Made by a program: the position numbers and the translations under genes | The notes under the pieces: model-generated | Database searches by the model: none | Seen by the model: only the letters and a program-made list of their open reading frames with translations | Told to the model about the DNA's origin: nothing | Assembly: GCA_023229765.1 (NCBI GenBank) | Contig: JALNYO010000006.1 | Coordinates: forward strand, 62,001 to 126,000 | DNA length: 64,000 nt | Source: Syntrophales bacterium | GTDB taxonomy: Bacteria > Desulfobacterota > Syntrophia > Syntrophales > UBA5619 | Direction: 5' to 3' | Part shown: piece by piece, positions 25,980 through 33,924 of the stretch | Position numbering within the stretch: position 1 is the first letter of the stretch | Layout: every line of letters begins with the position of its first letter

Positions 25980-26774
25980 TCACTTCGATAATTGAAGAAT
26001 TCTATACGCTCCCCTTCCGACAAGGATGAAAACGATCGTTCCGACTGCCAGGTCAGGCAGTTTCGATCCTGTCAGATATACAATCACGCCCGCGGCAATA
26101 ACGCCGAGGTTGGCAATTACATCCATCGACGTGAAGATCATGCTCGCCTGCATATGAGCGTCTTTACTCTTGGACTGCTGAAGCAGTTTAAGACAAATTG
26201 CATTGCCGGCCAGCGCGAGCAGCGAGATAATAATCATCAGGGAAAAATCGGGCATCTCTGTGCGCCCCCAGAAACGCCTGATAACCTCGGCAAACCCCAA
26301 AACGGCCAGCGCCAGTTGGAAATAACCTGCGGCTTTGGCAATATTTTTTTTCCGTGAGACCGCTTTCCCGACAGCAAACAGCGAAAGCGCATAGACAAGG
26401 CTGTCAGCCAGCATATCCAGACTGTCAGCAACAAGCCCCATGGAATCAGCGACAAAACCCGTGAGCATTTCCAGGATAAAAAAGAAAAAGTTGATGGCGA
26501 GGACTTGCCAGAGGATCCCTCTTTCCTGGCGGTGGCTCTCTTTTCGGTCCTGTATATCAATCTCTTCCGAGGAAACAAATTTGGTGTCAAGCTGGAGACT
26601 GCCGAGGGCCGTAAGGATGCTGTCATAGCTGCCCGCATGGCATACCTCCAACCTGCGGCCCGGTATATCAAACTGCAGGGATTGGATGTCAGTCAGACCA
26701 GCCAGTTTCATCCGTATCATCTGCTCTTCAGCCGGGCAGTCCATCCGGGATATGTTGAATGTCGTTTTCAGCAT
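25980..26774 (-). CDS. Cation diffusion facilitator-like transporter with N-terminal HMA-like domain
   Basis: 264 residues. Residues 1-70 look like a heavy-metal-associated domain with a degenerate site (RMDCPAEE instead of CxxC). Residues 85-262 have six hydrophobic segments with the CDF pattern SMGLVADSLDMLADSLVYAL, including the Asp pair of the metal site. It should export divalent metals. HMA-CDF fusions are less common than plain CDF proteins. Its first codons overlap the tail of a decayed aldehyde ferredoxin oxidoreductase fragment. Confidence 0.82.
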   Translation of the reverse strand: MLKTTFNISRMDCPAEEQMIRMKLAGLTDIQSLQFDIPGRRLEVCHAGSYDSILTALGSLQLDTKFVSSEEIDIQDRKESHRQERGILWQVLAINFFFFILEMLTGFVADSMGLVADSLDMLADSLVYALSLFAVGKAVSRKKNIAKAAGYFQLALAVLGFAEVIRRFWGRTEMPDFSLMIIISLLALAGNAICLKLLQQSKSKDAHMQASMIFTSMDVIANLGVIAAGVIVYLTGSKLPDLAVGTIVFILVGRGAYRILQLSK

Positions 26775-26809
26775 AATTTTTTCACCGCTCTTCTTTTTGT
26801 CTTAATCAA

Positions 26810-26908
26810 CCACGCCGCAGCGCCGCCAGCGCCGTTGAGCGCTTCTGCGCCCCCATCCCAGAAATTCGAGCCACAGTTTTTTACCGGAACGGCGCCGCTC
26901 AAGCCGAT
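26810..26908 (-). pseudogene. Fragment of an aldehyde:ferredoxin oxidoreductase
   Basis: The minus-strand frame encodes AVPVKNCGSNFWDGGAEALN, which parallels DVPVKNWTSNFWEEAAEALN in the intact enzyme at 37.6-39.4 kb. A TGA precedes the fragment and the frame ends in the CDF start region. Only about 33 codons are recognisable, so this is a relic and not a working gene. Confidence 0.7.
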
Positions 26909-27026
26909 TCAGTGCATACGCCAAAGCTGTCAGTTATTTCCTCATCCGGCGAGTCCATAACATCGTTTATATCAATAAGTCATCTGTTATTTATTGTAGT
27001 CAGTAAGGGAGTTTTTCAGCAGACTG

Positions 27027-27530
27027 TTAATGTTCCTTATTTTTTTCAACGCAATATCCCGCCGGATGTCGTTGAGCATAAGCAGCGATCTGTTGTTGAA
27101 CTTGTAATCTTTCTCCGTTCGAAAGCGGCTGATAGCCGCGGCCGTAAGGCCAGCCATAGCCCCACCGATACCAGGTGGGGAAGTATGGGTGCCCGCCCGC
27201 GCGCACACCGAGGTACATGGTTTCCGCCAGTCGCTGGTCGTTGGTCCGCGCCAGCACGCAGTCGCGCAGGGTCGCGTCGGCCTGTTTACGTTCGTCGGCG
27301 CTCCCGCCTTGCCAGTAGGCGAGGTCATGGTTCTGGCAACAGTCGCACCACTTGTCCCGATCCTTGAATGTGCCGTCAGGGAAGAGACTGCAGCCGTCAC
27401 TGGTAAAGGGGACAAGTTCCGCAGTGTGAGGAGGACGGTGAGCGGCGCACGATAACAATGTAAGGACTGTCAGCAGTGAGAACAATACCGCGAGAAGAGA
27501 CCGGCGAGGAAGGGGCAAGATTGAGAACAT
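27027..27530 (-). CDS. Putative lipoprotein with phospholipase A2-like CCxxHD motif
   Basis: 167 residues. A signal peptide with lipobox LLSC (lipidated Cys28) sends it to an outer or inner membrane. The core WCDCCQNHDLAYW contains the CC-x2-HD arrangement of phospholipase A2 active sites (Cys64-Cys65, His68-Asp69), preceded by SDGCSLFPDG, which could be the calcium loop. The C-terminal half is rich in Tyr, Trp and Gly. I infer a possible secreted lipase; enzymatic function is unproven. The start at 27530 follows GGAAGAA. It is the last of three exported proteins encoded on this strand. Confidence 0.65.
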   Translation of the reverse strand: MFSILPLPRRSLLAVLFSLLTVLTLLSCAAHRPPHTAELVPFTSDGCSLFPDGTFKDRDKWCDCCQNHDLAYWQGGSADERKQADATLRDCVLARTNDQRLAETMYLGVRAGGHPYFPTWYRWGYGWPYGRGYQPLSNGERLQVQQQIAAYAQRHPAGYCVEKNKEH

Positions 27531-27637
27531 GGCATGTTTCTTCCAAAGAAACGACGTTATGTTTAACGAAGCACAACCATTCAAGTAAAGCGAAGGTGCG
27601 CTTTCGAATGCAAAACAGCCTCTGAGGAGTTGGACCG

Positions 27638-28204
27638 TCAGAAGGAGCGCTGCCAGCGCAGGCCGATGAACTTGGGTCCGATAATCGGCGCCACAAAGGT
27701 CGCGTTTTTGGGCGTGACCGTGAGCAAGGCCACGCCATATGCCAACGCGCCGGAGGCAATGACATCGCGCCAGTGATGCTTGTCATTGTCAACTCGAACA
27801 TAAGCGACGTATGCGGACGCCAGGTAAGCAGGCGCGCCCCACTTCCAGCCGTAGCGCTGGCCCAGGAAGGTCGCGCCGGACATCACGGCGGCCACGTGAC
27901 CGGAGGGGAAACCATAGTCATTGCCATCAGGGCGTCTTCCCCAGCTGGTTTCGTTGAATCCGAGTCGGAGGGCGGACGTGAGAACCTGGTTCACTACGAT
28001 GTTGCGCAGCCACTCTTTCTGTCCCTCGGTATCGTCCGTGAAGTAGGCGACAGCCAAGCCGGTCAGGGGAACAACGCCCGTCAAGATGTCAGCCGCCCAG
28101 ATATCAGGTCCGTGTTCTTTCCCGGCCATAGCAGCGGTGGTGTGCAAACCAAGCGTCGCGACCATCAGGCACACAAGCAGGTATCTATTCATAATAATCT
28201 TCAT
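27638..28204 (-). CDS. PAP2-superfamily membrane-associated phosphatase, exported
   Basis: 188 residues with a cleavable signal peptide (about 29 residues ending AMA). The acid-phosphatase motifs are present: RRP (in SWGRRPDGN), FPSGHVA with the catalytic-site His, and VRVDNDKHHWRDVIAS. Such enzymes dephosphorylate lipid phosphates or undecaprenyl pyrophosphate in the periplasm. The start at 28204 follows GGAGG; longer in-frame starts would bury the signal peptide. It lies next to the putative PLA2-like lipoprotein, hinting at lipid turnover. Confidence 0.82.
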   Translation of the reverse strand: MKIIMNRYLLVCLMVATLGLHTTAAMAGKEHGPDIWAADILTGVVPLTGLAVAYFTDDTEGQKEWLRNIVVNQVLTSALRLGFNETSWGRRPDGNDYGFPSGHVAAVMSGATFLGQRYGWKWGAPAYLASAYVAYVRVDNDKHHWRDVIASGALAYGVALLTVTPKNATFVAPIIGPKFIGLRWQRSF

Positions 28205-28438
28205 GGTTGAAATGTCCTCCGAGTTTAAGGGCTTCCGGCGCTTTAGGCCGTCAGTGATCATACAGCAGTCCATGATTAAAAACTCGCGTTGGCGTGAGAT
28301 GATCAGGACTATATAAATAACCGCAAATGACATGCCAATAGTAGAATAAAAAAACAAATAGATAATCACCGCTTGTCTATAATCTGTCAACCATCATTTT
28401 GTTACGTATAGCAGGAAGAAGTCCTTAAAAAATCCGTT

Positions 28439-29242
28439 TCAGGGTCTCAAGGTCCAGCCCATGGGCTTCGCACAAAACTCCCTCGACGCATCGACTGGAT
28501 AAGGGGTTCTCTCAACGTCCACCAGCACAGTGAAACAAGTATCAAAACGCCGGAAAATATACCGGCTGCGGGGGAACTGGAATTCCGCGGAACCCCGGGG
28601 GATAGAAACATTCTCAAGCTGGGCCACAAGCTGATCACGGTCCTGGATCCGGACATGGCCGCGGATGGGCCTCCCCTCATTTTTGAGTCTTACCCTGAAG
28701 CGAATTTCCTGACCAGGGGTAGCAGGATCAGGATTCATCTCAAATTCTTCAACGTACAGGGGCAGCGGCCCACTCCCCTTATCGCTCAGTGTCCATCCCG
28801 AATTAGTTCTTTTCGCGCAAAACTCCCTCGATGCATCGATCGGACTCCGGGTGCGTTCGATATCCGCCTCCACGGTGAAGCAGTGGTCGGAACGGGAAAA
28901 TCGATAAGAACTTTCGGGAAAACTGACTTGATTATCCCCCGGCCTGAGAGTAACATCCCCCTCGCTGATGATCTCGTTCTTGTCCTTAATGGCGAGCGTG
29001 ACTCTTCCGGAATGACGGGAGCTATTTGCAACATTTACTTGGAAAACCACCCGCTGTCCCTGCCGAACAGGGTCCGGAGAGAACTCCAGCTGAAGAACTC
29101 TCAGGTCTTCGGGACGAATCCTCGACTCCTCTTTTCCGAAAACCCGCTCGAAGAGCTTGTCCGCTTGAGATTGAGCTTGAACCAGAGATGGAACTACGAA
29201 AAGACATCCGAGCAAAACAATCATCCCCCATTTTTTCATCAC
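28439..29242 (-). CDS. Exported protein with two internal repeat domains, function unknown
   Basis: 267 residues with a signal peptide (cleavage near VQA-QS). The mature part is a tandem duplication: residues about 49-150 and 160-265 align well, sharing SPDPVRQGQ / NPDPATPGQ, a beta-rich core, CFTVEADIERT / CFTVLVDVERT and IDASREFCAK / VDASREFCAK. Each half looks like a CARDB-type Ig-like fold with two conserved Cys. It is probably periplasmic and binds a partner or surface ligand. I know no named function. Confidence 0.75.
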   Translation of the reverse strand: MMKKWGMIVLLGCLFVVPSLVQAQSQADKLFERVFGKEESRIRPEDLRVLQLEFSPDPVRQGQRVVFQVNVANSSRHSGRVTLAIKDKNEIISEGDVTLRPGDNQVSFPESSYRFSRSDHCFTVEADIERTRSPIDASREFCAKRTNSGWTLSDKGSGPLPLYVEEFEMNPDPATPGQEIRFRVRLKNEGRPIRGHVRIQDRDQLVAQLENVSIPRGSAEFQFPRSRYIFRRFDTCFTVLVDVERTPYPVDASREFCAKPMGWTLRP

Positions 29243-29460
29243 CTTTTCTCCTTTTTACCCTGTTAAAAAACTTTCATAGCCCTTTGTTAAGTCAACCCAT
29301 TTCCCCGAAAAATGATAAGAACTCGCCCTTGGGTAAAATGATCAGGATCATGGAAATAGTAACAGCAAATTGTCTGCCAATAGCCGAAGGAAAATCAGAA
29401 GGTTGGTTTAATCCTTTAATAACGGATGGTTAGATTAATAGGAGAGCACAGCAGAAAAGT
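29243..29460. other. Intergenic stretch with nothing recognisable
   Basis: AT-rich region upstream of the duplicated-domain protein. I see no convincing promoter, RNA or repeat. Confidence 0.4.
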
Positions 29461-29718
29461 ATGAAAAGATTCATTTGGCCTCAACATTTTGTGGAACCTC
29501 AATATATTGAGGGATACATGGAAGGGGAGCTGGACAGCCTAATCTGGTTCTTTTATCTCCGGTCGAACTATCCCGAGTGTATTGAATCTGACGACATCGT
29601 CATCGCTTGGCAAATCAGGCTTACTATTGCACTGACGCAAGCTGACGGATGTGCCATTGCTCAATCTGGGAAAAGCTTCTCAAATTCCCTGGGGCTTAGG
29701 ATGCTTATGCCCTCATAA
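29461..29718 (+). pseudogene. Short possible gene remnant overlapping the PIN toxin gene end
   Basis: An 85-codon frame whose first 55 residues look protein-like (aromatic-rich, MKRFIWPQHFVEPQYIEG) and whose last part runs antisense through the toxin gene. It may be a gene truncated when the toxin-antitoxin pair arrived, or chance. No family is recognised. Confidence 0.2.
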
Positions 29719-30065
29719 TTCTTCAAGACCAATAAGTCTTCATCTCCGGTAACGACGTAGTCTGCAACAGCATCTCTGGCACAGGCCAGAATCAGGTCGT
29801 CATCCAAATCCCTGCAGATGGGCACAATCGAATCAGTCTGTCCGAGAATATCTTGCGCTGCCGCAGAAAGAATAGTCAGTGCTTCGGACATTTCATGAGG
29901 AGAGGCAGCAAATTTTTTCTTAAGGACACGCTTAAATTCATGAAGTATTTCATCGCATAAAATCATGTCGAAATCCCGCCTGCGTGCCCGGATAAGGAGC
30001 TTGACACAGATTCCCTCCGTGAGGAAGGCTGCGATAAGAACGTTCGTATCGAAAACTGCCTTCAC
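29661..30065 (-). CDS. PIN-domain toxin (VapC-like, COG1569 family)
   Basis: 134 residues. The PIN nuclease acids are visible: Asp6 in FDTNVLIAAF, Glu in DEILHEF, and the cluster DLDDDLILACA with VVTGDEDLL. These coordinate Mg2+ for RNA cleavage. It overlaps the upstream antitoxin by four bases (ATGA), the usual coupling of such pairs. Confidence 0.88.
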   Translation of the reverse strand: MKAVFDTNVLIAAFLTEGICVKLLIRARRRDFDMILCDEILHEFKRVLKKKFAASPHEMSEALTILSAAAQDILGQTDSIVPICRDLDDDLILACARDAVADYVVTGDEDLLVLKNYEGISILSPREFEKLFPD

Positions 30066-30280
30066 GATACCGCCTTAAAGACATCCTCTTCAGTAACAAC
30101 ACCGGCAGCCTTAGCCTTGGGGGAGAGTTTCTTCCTTATATTGCGGAACTTCGTTTCCCACAGAAACAATCCCAATGATTCCTTTACAATGTCGCTCTTG
30201 TTCCTGCCCATTGCTTTGGCAATGGCTTCAAGTTCCGCAGCCATGTTATCCGGCAAGCTTACCGACAAGACGGTTCTCAT
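30062..30280 (-). CDS. Ribbon-helix-helix (CopG-type) antitoxin
   Basis: 72 residues. The N-terminal strand TVLSVSLPDN and helices EAIAKAMGRNKSDIVKESL are a typical RHH DNA-binding domain; the C-terminal tail would bind the PIN toxin. The start is the ATG at 30280 behind GGAGG. Direct repeats TGTAGTG lie in the short upstream region and could be its operator. Confidence 0.85.
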   Translation of the reverse strand: MRTVLSVSLPDNMAAELEAIAKAMGRNKSDIVKESLGLFLWETKFRNIRKKLSPKAKAAGVVTEEDVFKAVS

Positions 30281-30338
30281 ATTTTTTACCTCCTGCACTA
30301 CAATACACTACATACATGATTACATCAAGCAGATTTTT

Positions 30339-31979
30339 TTAGACATTGCAAGTAAGGCAAACCTGAATATCGATCATTCCGTCCTTTACAGACAGAACGG
30401 CTTCACAGGCTTTTTCCGGCAGGCTGAAGACGAGTTCCTCAATGCTGATCGTTCCGGCTTCCATCTGCGCCAGTAATTCTGTGGGGTCATGGTTGAAGAC
30501 TGCGCGGCAGGAAGGCGGGGCCTGGCGGTCCGGCTCTGTCGTTTGGGCATCAATCAGTTTGGCAGCGTAGCCGAAGTAGCTGATGATGTCCGCGGCGACT
30601 CTTCCCAGCAGGGAATTGCCTGTTTCCTCAAAGAGAGACGCGACGAAATCCCGTTGCCCTCGGGTGAGGTCCTCGGAGGGGTGGGCTTCCAGCCAGGCGG
30701 CGAAGCGCTCAAAAAAACCCGCCGGCGACATTTCCAGTGGTTCCAGGATGATATCGAACCAGGGCACTGCCCGGCCTTGGTTGTAGAAAACATCGCAGCC
30801 CTGAGCGATTTGGGCGGCCAGCGCCATGTCCTCCCTGCTGAAGGTCGGCGAGGCGAGCACCTGATAGGGGCTGCCGGACTCGTGTTCCAAATGCAGAGCC
30901 GGTGCGGTTTCGGCCAGGCGGGTGCCCGGCAGTACGGCGAGGCAAAATATGTCTATGTGATTGGGAACGAGGGTCATGGCAAAATCAACGCTCGCGCGGA
31001 AGCCTTCCAGGGAGTCGCCGGGCAGACCGTAGATGAGGTCGAAGCCATAGGTGACGTCGGCCTTGTGCAGGAGAAGGATCTTGGCCTCGAAATCGGCTAT
31101 ATCGAGACTGCGGCCGATGTTTTGGAGCACCTTATCGTGAACGCTCTGCAGGCCGATCTGCAGGGAGCACCGGATGGTCGCAAAGAGCCGGGCCATTTCC
31201 CGGTCGATGAATTCGCTGCGAATCTCGAAGAAAAAGTGGATATCCGGAGCCTTCAAGGCGATCAGGCGCAGCACCTGCTTCGCCCGGGCCTTGTGGTAGT
31301 TGAAGGTGGGGTCCAGCACGAAGACCTCGCCGATACCGGCAGCGGCGAAGAGTTCCAGCTCGGCTTCCACCCGGTCCGGGGGAACCCGGCGAATGCCCAA
31401 CCTGCCGCGGGACTCGAAGCAGAAATCGCAGGCGAAGGGGCAGCCGCGGGACAATTCCCAGAGCGCGCCGCTGTAGTCGGCCAGTTGGAGCGTGCCATCC
31501 AGAAACGGGGAGGGCAGGGTGGCAAGATCCTTGACGGGAATCGGTTTTGCGGAGGCCGCAATCTCCCGGGGCGTCGCGCCCGCGAGAAGGCGGCCCACGG
31601 TCTCGACGATAAGCTCTTCCCCTTCGCCGGCCAAAACAAAATCCAGCGCAGGATCGCTCCCGACGCCCACCGGATCCGCCGTAACCTCGGCCCCGCCGGC
31701 GAAGATTACAAGGCCCGGTTGGCGTTGTTTCAGAAGCGAGGCAACCTCCAGGCTCAGGCTGCGGTTCCAAACATACATCGAAAACCCTACATAATCAGGA
31801 TTTGAGGCGAGGATTTGGTTTGCGCACTCGACAGCATTTTGATTTAAAAAGAGATTAACGATGCGGGTTTGGATCTTCCGCCCGAAAGATCTCCGCAGCA
31901 TTGCGGCCAGCATTGCGGGACCCAGCGGCATGGCCCGGGAAGATGCTTTGATATGGATGGCCGCTAAAACCAGCTTCAT
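30339..31979 (-). CDS. B12-binding-domain radical SAM protein with DUF4080 C-terminus
   Basis: 546 residues. Residues 1-130 form a cobalamin-binding Rossmann-like domain. The radical SAM core has CPFACDFCFES (CxxxCxxC) near residue 190 and later motifs LQIGLQS and GFDLIYGLPGD. The C-terminal 180 residues look like DUF4080. Such proteins often methylate unreactive carbons or act in unknown modifications. The start at 31979 follows AGGAGG; the frame continues 50 codons upstream across a repeat-like stretch that does not look coding. Confidence 0.82.
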   Translation of the reverse strand: MKLVLAAIHIKASSRAMPLGPAMLAAMLRRSFGRKIQTRIVNLFLNQNAVECANQILASNPDYVGFSMYVWNRSLSLEVASLLKQRQPGLVIFAGGAEVTADPVGVGSDPALDFVLAGEGEELIVETVGRLLAGATPREIAASAKPIPVKDLATLPSPFLDGTLQLADYSGALWELSRGCPFACDFCFESRGRLGIRRVPPDRVEAELELFAAAGIGEVFVLDPTFNYHKARAKQVLRLIALKAPDIHFFFEIRSEFIDREMARLFATIRCSLQIGLQSVHDKVLQNIGRSLDIADFEAKILLLHKADVTYGFDLIYGLPGDSLEGFRASVDFAMTLVPNHIDIFCLAVLPGTRLAETAPALHLEHESGSPYQVLASPTFSREDMALAAQIAQGCDVFYNQGRAVPWFDIILEPLEMSPAGFFERFAAWLEAHPSEDLTRGQRDFVASLFEETGNSLLGRVAADIISYFGYAAKLIDAQTTEPDRQAPPSCRAVFNHDPTELLAQMEAGTISIEELVFSLPEKACEAVLSVKDGMIDIQVCLTCNV

Positions 31980-32029
31980 TGTTTTGCCTCCTGACGTTTT
32001 CATGCGCATATCCGGCCCGTATGACCAGC

Positions 32030-32221
32030 TCACGGGCCTTGCCCCGGCAGACCCGGACGGCACTGGCCGCAGCCGTTGCACTTTCAAACATTCACACGGA
32101 TGACGCGCAGTTTCAACCAGGTGGCGCAAATATCTGCATCGGCCTGCAATCTGTCGAAGTAACCCAGGACAAACTGCAAAACCTGGGCTGGGTCTTTATA
32201 CGGAAAAGTAGTCATCATCAT
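32030..32221 (-). pseudogene. Truncated SCP2-like frame with an in-frame TGA and a downstream hairpin
   Basis: A start of three ATG codons (32221) gives 45 residues, with YKDPAQVLQFVLGYFDRLQA resembling the N-terminus of the intact SCP2 protein at 39.5 kb, then TGA (32084-32086). The same frame continues 17 codons as KCNGCGQCRPGLPGQGP before a second TGA. About 21 bases after the first TGA is a hairpin: TGCC-gt-CCGG, loop GTCTG, CCGG-GGCA. It could be a decayed SCP2 gene or, less likely, a small selenoprotein. Confidence 0.5.
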
Positions 32222-32341
32222 TTTTCTCTGGCACCTCGATTTATCCGCTTATTACGCCGTTCTCCCTGTGGCGGTGAACCAGATCATTTAATTCCTGCTG
32301 CATGTTCCTTCCTTCCGGTGGATGATATTTCCGGAGCCTTG

Positions 32342-32500
32342 CTATTTTGTCTCTTTCCGCAGGACTTTCTTGTCGATCTCCACCCGATTGGAAAAGACCT
32401 TGAAGCCGCCCACGATCAGCATGTCCTTGGTCCGGTCGACAATCCGCTCTCCTTTCCCCAAAGCAGGCCCCTTTTCCGTACTTCCCAAGTTGAAAAGGTA
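32342..32500 (-). pseudogene. Remnant of an AMP-dependent acyl-CoA ligase
   Basis: The minus frame encodes IVDRTKDMLIVGGFKVFSN, a clear acyl-CoA synthetase motif, followed at once by IDKKVLRKETK and a stop, which is the family's C-terminal end. The roughly 80 residues that normally lie between are deleted. The frame is closed upstream by TGA at about 32501. Only 52 codons survive. Confidence 0.8.
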
Positions 32501-32771
32501 TCATACCTTCAGGGTGGCTTGTGTTCACAAGTCCTTGCCGTGAGCTATATGGTGGCCACAACCATTACGGAAAGAAATCTTCAAAGAAGATATTCATTGG
32601 GGTGCGGATAAAACCTCCTATAACATGAAAATATTTATTGAATTAATAAGGACCTTATGATGCCAGAGAAGTGTGCAGAAAATCCACTACTGTATTTTCC
32701 GCACTTATCATAATCGCGATTTTTGAATTAGCGATTTTGTTGACAGTACCCCAGAATTACGCAAGTCATAA
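32501..32771. other. AT-rich intergenic stretch
   Basis: Between the ligase remnant and the serine protease. No gene, RNA or repeat is recognised; the composition shifts from GC-rich to AT-rich here. Confidence 0.4.
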
Positions 32772-33854
32772 CTATTTACTTAATAAGTCCAATCCTGTCT
32801 TCTTCTTAAATGGCACATTCTTTGGCGAAGGTTCGGCGGTTCTATCAATTTTATAATTTAAGATACGAATTTCAACTTCTCCTTGTTCGAGACGCCTTGG
32901 AGACTGATCCCATTGAACAAAGTTTCTAACATAGTGATTATTGAAAAATTGTAACGCTAACTTTGGCAAAATAGGTTCTTTAATCCTCATGGATGTGTAG
33001 CTTATAATCTCTCCTTTGTGATTTTTGTAAACAATAAACAGTTCGACATTTTTTATGGGATAGCTGTGTAGGTTTCTTATGGCAAAGTCTACCCGTGTTA
33101 AATCGCCATTATGTAAATCAGGCAAAACATCAAATACTTGAACTAACGTGTCGTCCTTCTGGAAAGTTTTTTCTTTAGAGGTTTTTGGCAAGGAAACGAG
33201 GTTTAGTTTGTTAGGCTTTAGGGATTTAAGATAATTGATTGGCATTGCGAAATTTAAGTTTTGGCCAAAAGTAAGGTATGCGGTTGCAATGCCAATAACT
33301 TTTCCTGCCGAGTCAAAGACAGGGCCGCCACTACTGCCCGGAGAAATTGGGGCTGTAATCTGAATGAACTTAATATCATCAACTTCCCTGACACCGCTTA
33401 TTATACCTTTTGAAACAGTTCCTTCTAATCCCGCCGGATTTCCTATTGCAAGGATGTCTTCACCTATCGTAACAGTATCAGAATCACCGAAAGGCAATGG
33501 TTTGGTGAATTTTAACGAGGTTTTAGCAATAATTAAATCTAATTGTGGATCGTAATTGAGTATGTGAAGAATAGTCCCCGTTTCACCCTTGTTGTTTTTT
33601 ATTATGGCTTTAGCACAGTCTGCGAGCACGTGGTGATTAGTTGCAATATCCCCATTTTCATTAACAAAAAACCCGGAACCAAGAGATAATGGCTGATTAT
33701 TTACATCCAATGCAATAATAGTTACTACAGACTGAGAGTATTTCTCTACAATTTGGGAAGTTTTCATTTCTGCATGAGAAAGACTTGCAGTGGTTAATAA
33801 TGCTACAAAAACCAGGAAGTATTTTTGAATTGTGTTAAGTTGTATTCCTTTCAT
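32772..33854 (-). CDS. Exported trypsin-like serine protease (HtrA/Deg-like, no PDZ)
   Basis: 360 residues. A signal peptide ends near SHA-EM. The S1C catalytic triad is visible: His in TNHHVLAD, Asp in YDPQLDLIIAK, Ser in SPGSSGGPVFD. Instead of a PDZ domain the last 130 residues form an unrecognised beta-rich domain. Probably a periplasmic protease. The start at 33854 follows GGGAGGG; the frame is open 49 codons upstream without a signal-like start. Codon use is AT-rich compared with the flanks, suggesting transfer. Confidence 0.82.
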   Translation of the reverse strand: MKGIQLNTIQKYFLVFVALLTTASLSHAEMKTSQIVEKYSQSVVTIIALDVNNQPLSLGSGFFVNENGDIATNHHVLADCAKAIIKNNKGETGTILHILNYDPQLDLIIAKTSLKFTKPLPFGDSDTVTIGEDILAIGNPAGLEGTVSKGIISGVREVDDIKFIQITAPISPGSSGGPVFDSAGKVIGIATAYLTFGQNLNFAMPINYLKSLKPNKLNLVSLPKTSKEKTFQKDDTLVQVFDVLPDLHNGDLTRVDFAIRNLHSYPIKNVELFIVYKNHKGEIISYTSMRIKEPILPKLALQFFNNHYVRNFVQWDQSPRRLEQGEVEIRILNYKIDRTAEPSPKNVPFKKKTGLDLLSK

Positions 33855-33924
33855 ATACCCTCCCTTCGCTTGTCCGAAACATAATGGGCTCTTCAGCCGC
33901 AACACATAGCTGCTTGGAGCAAGG

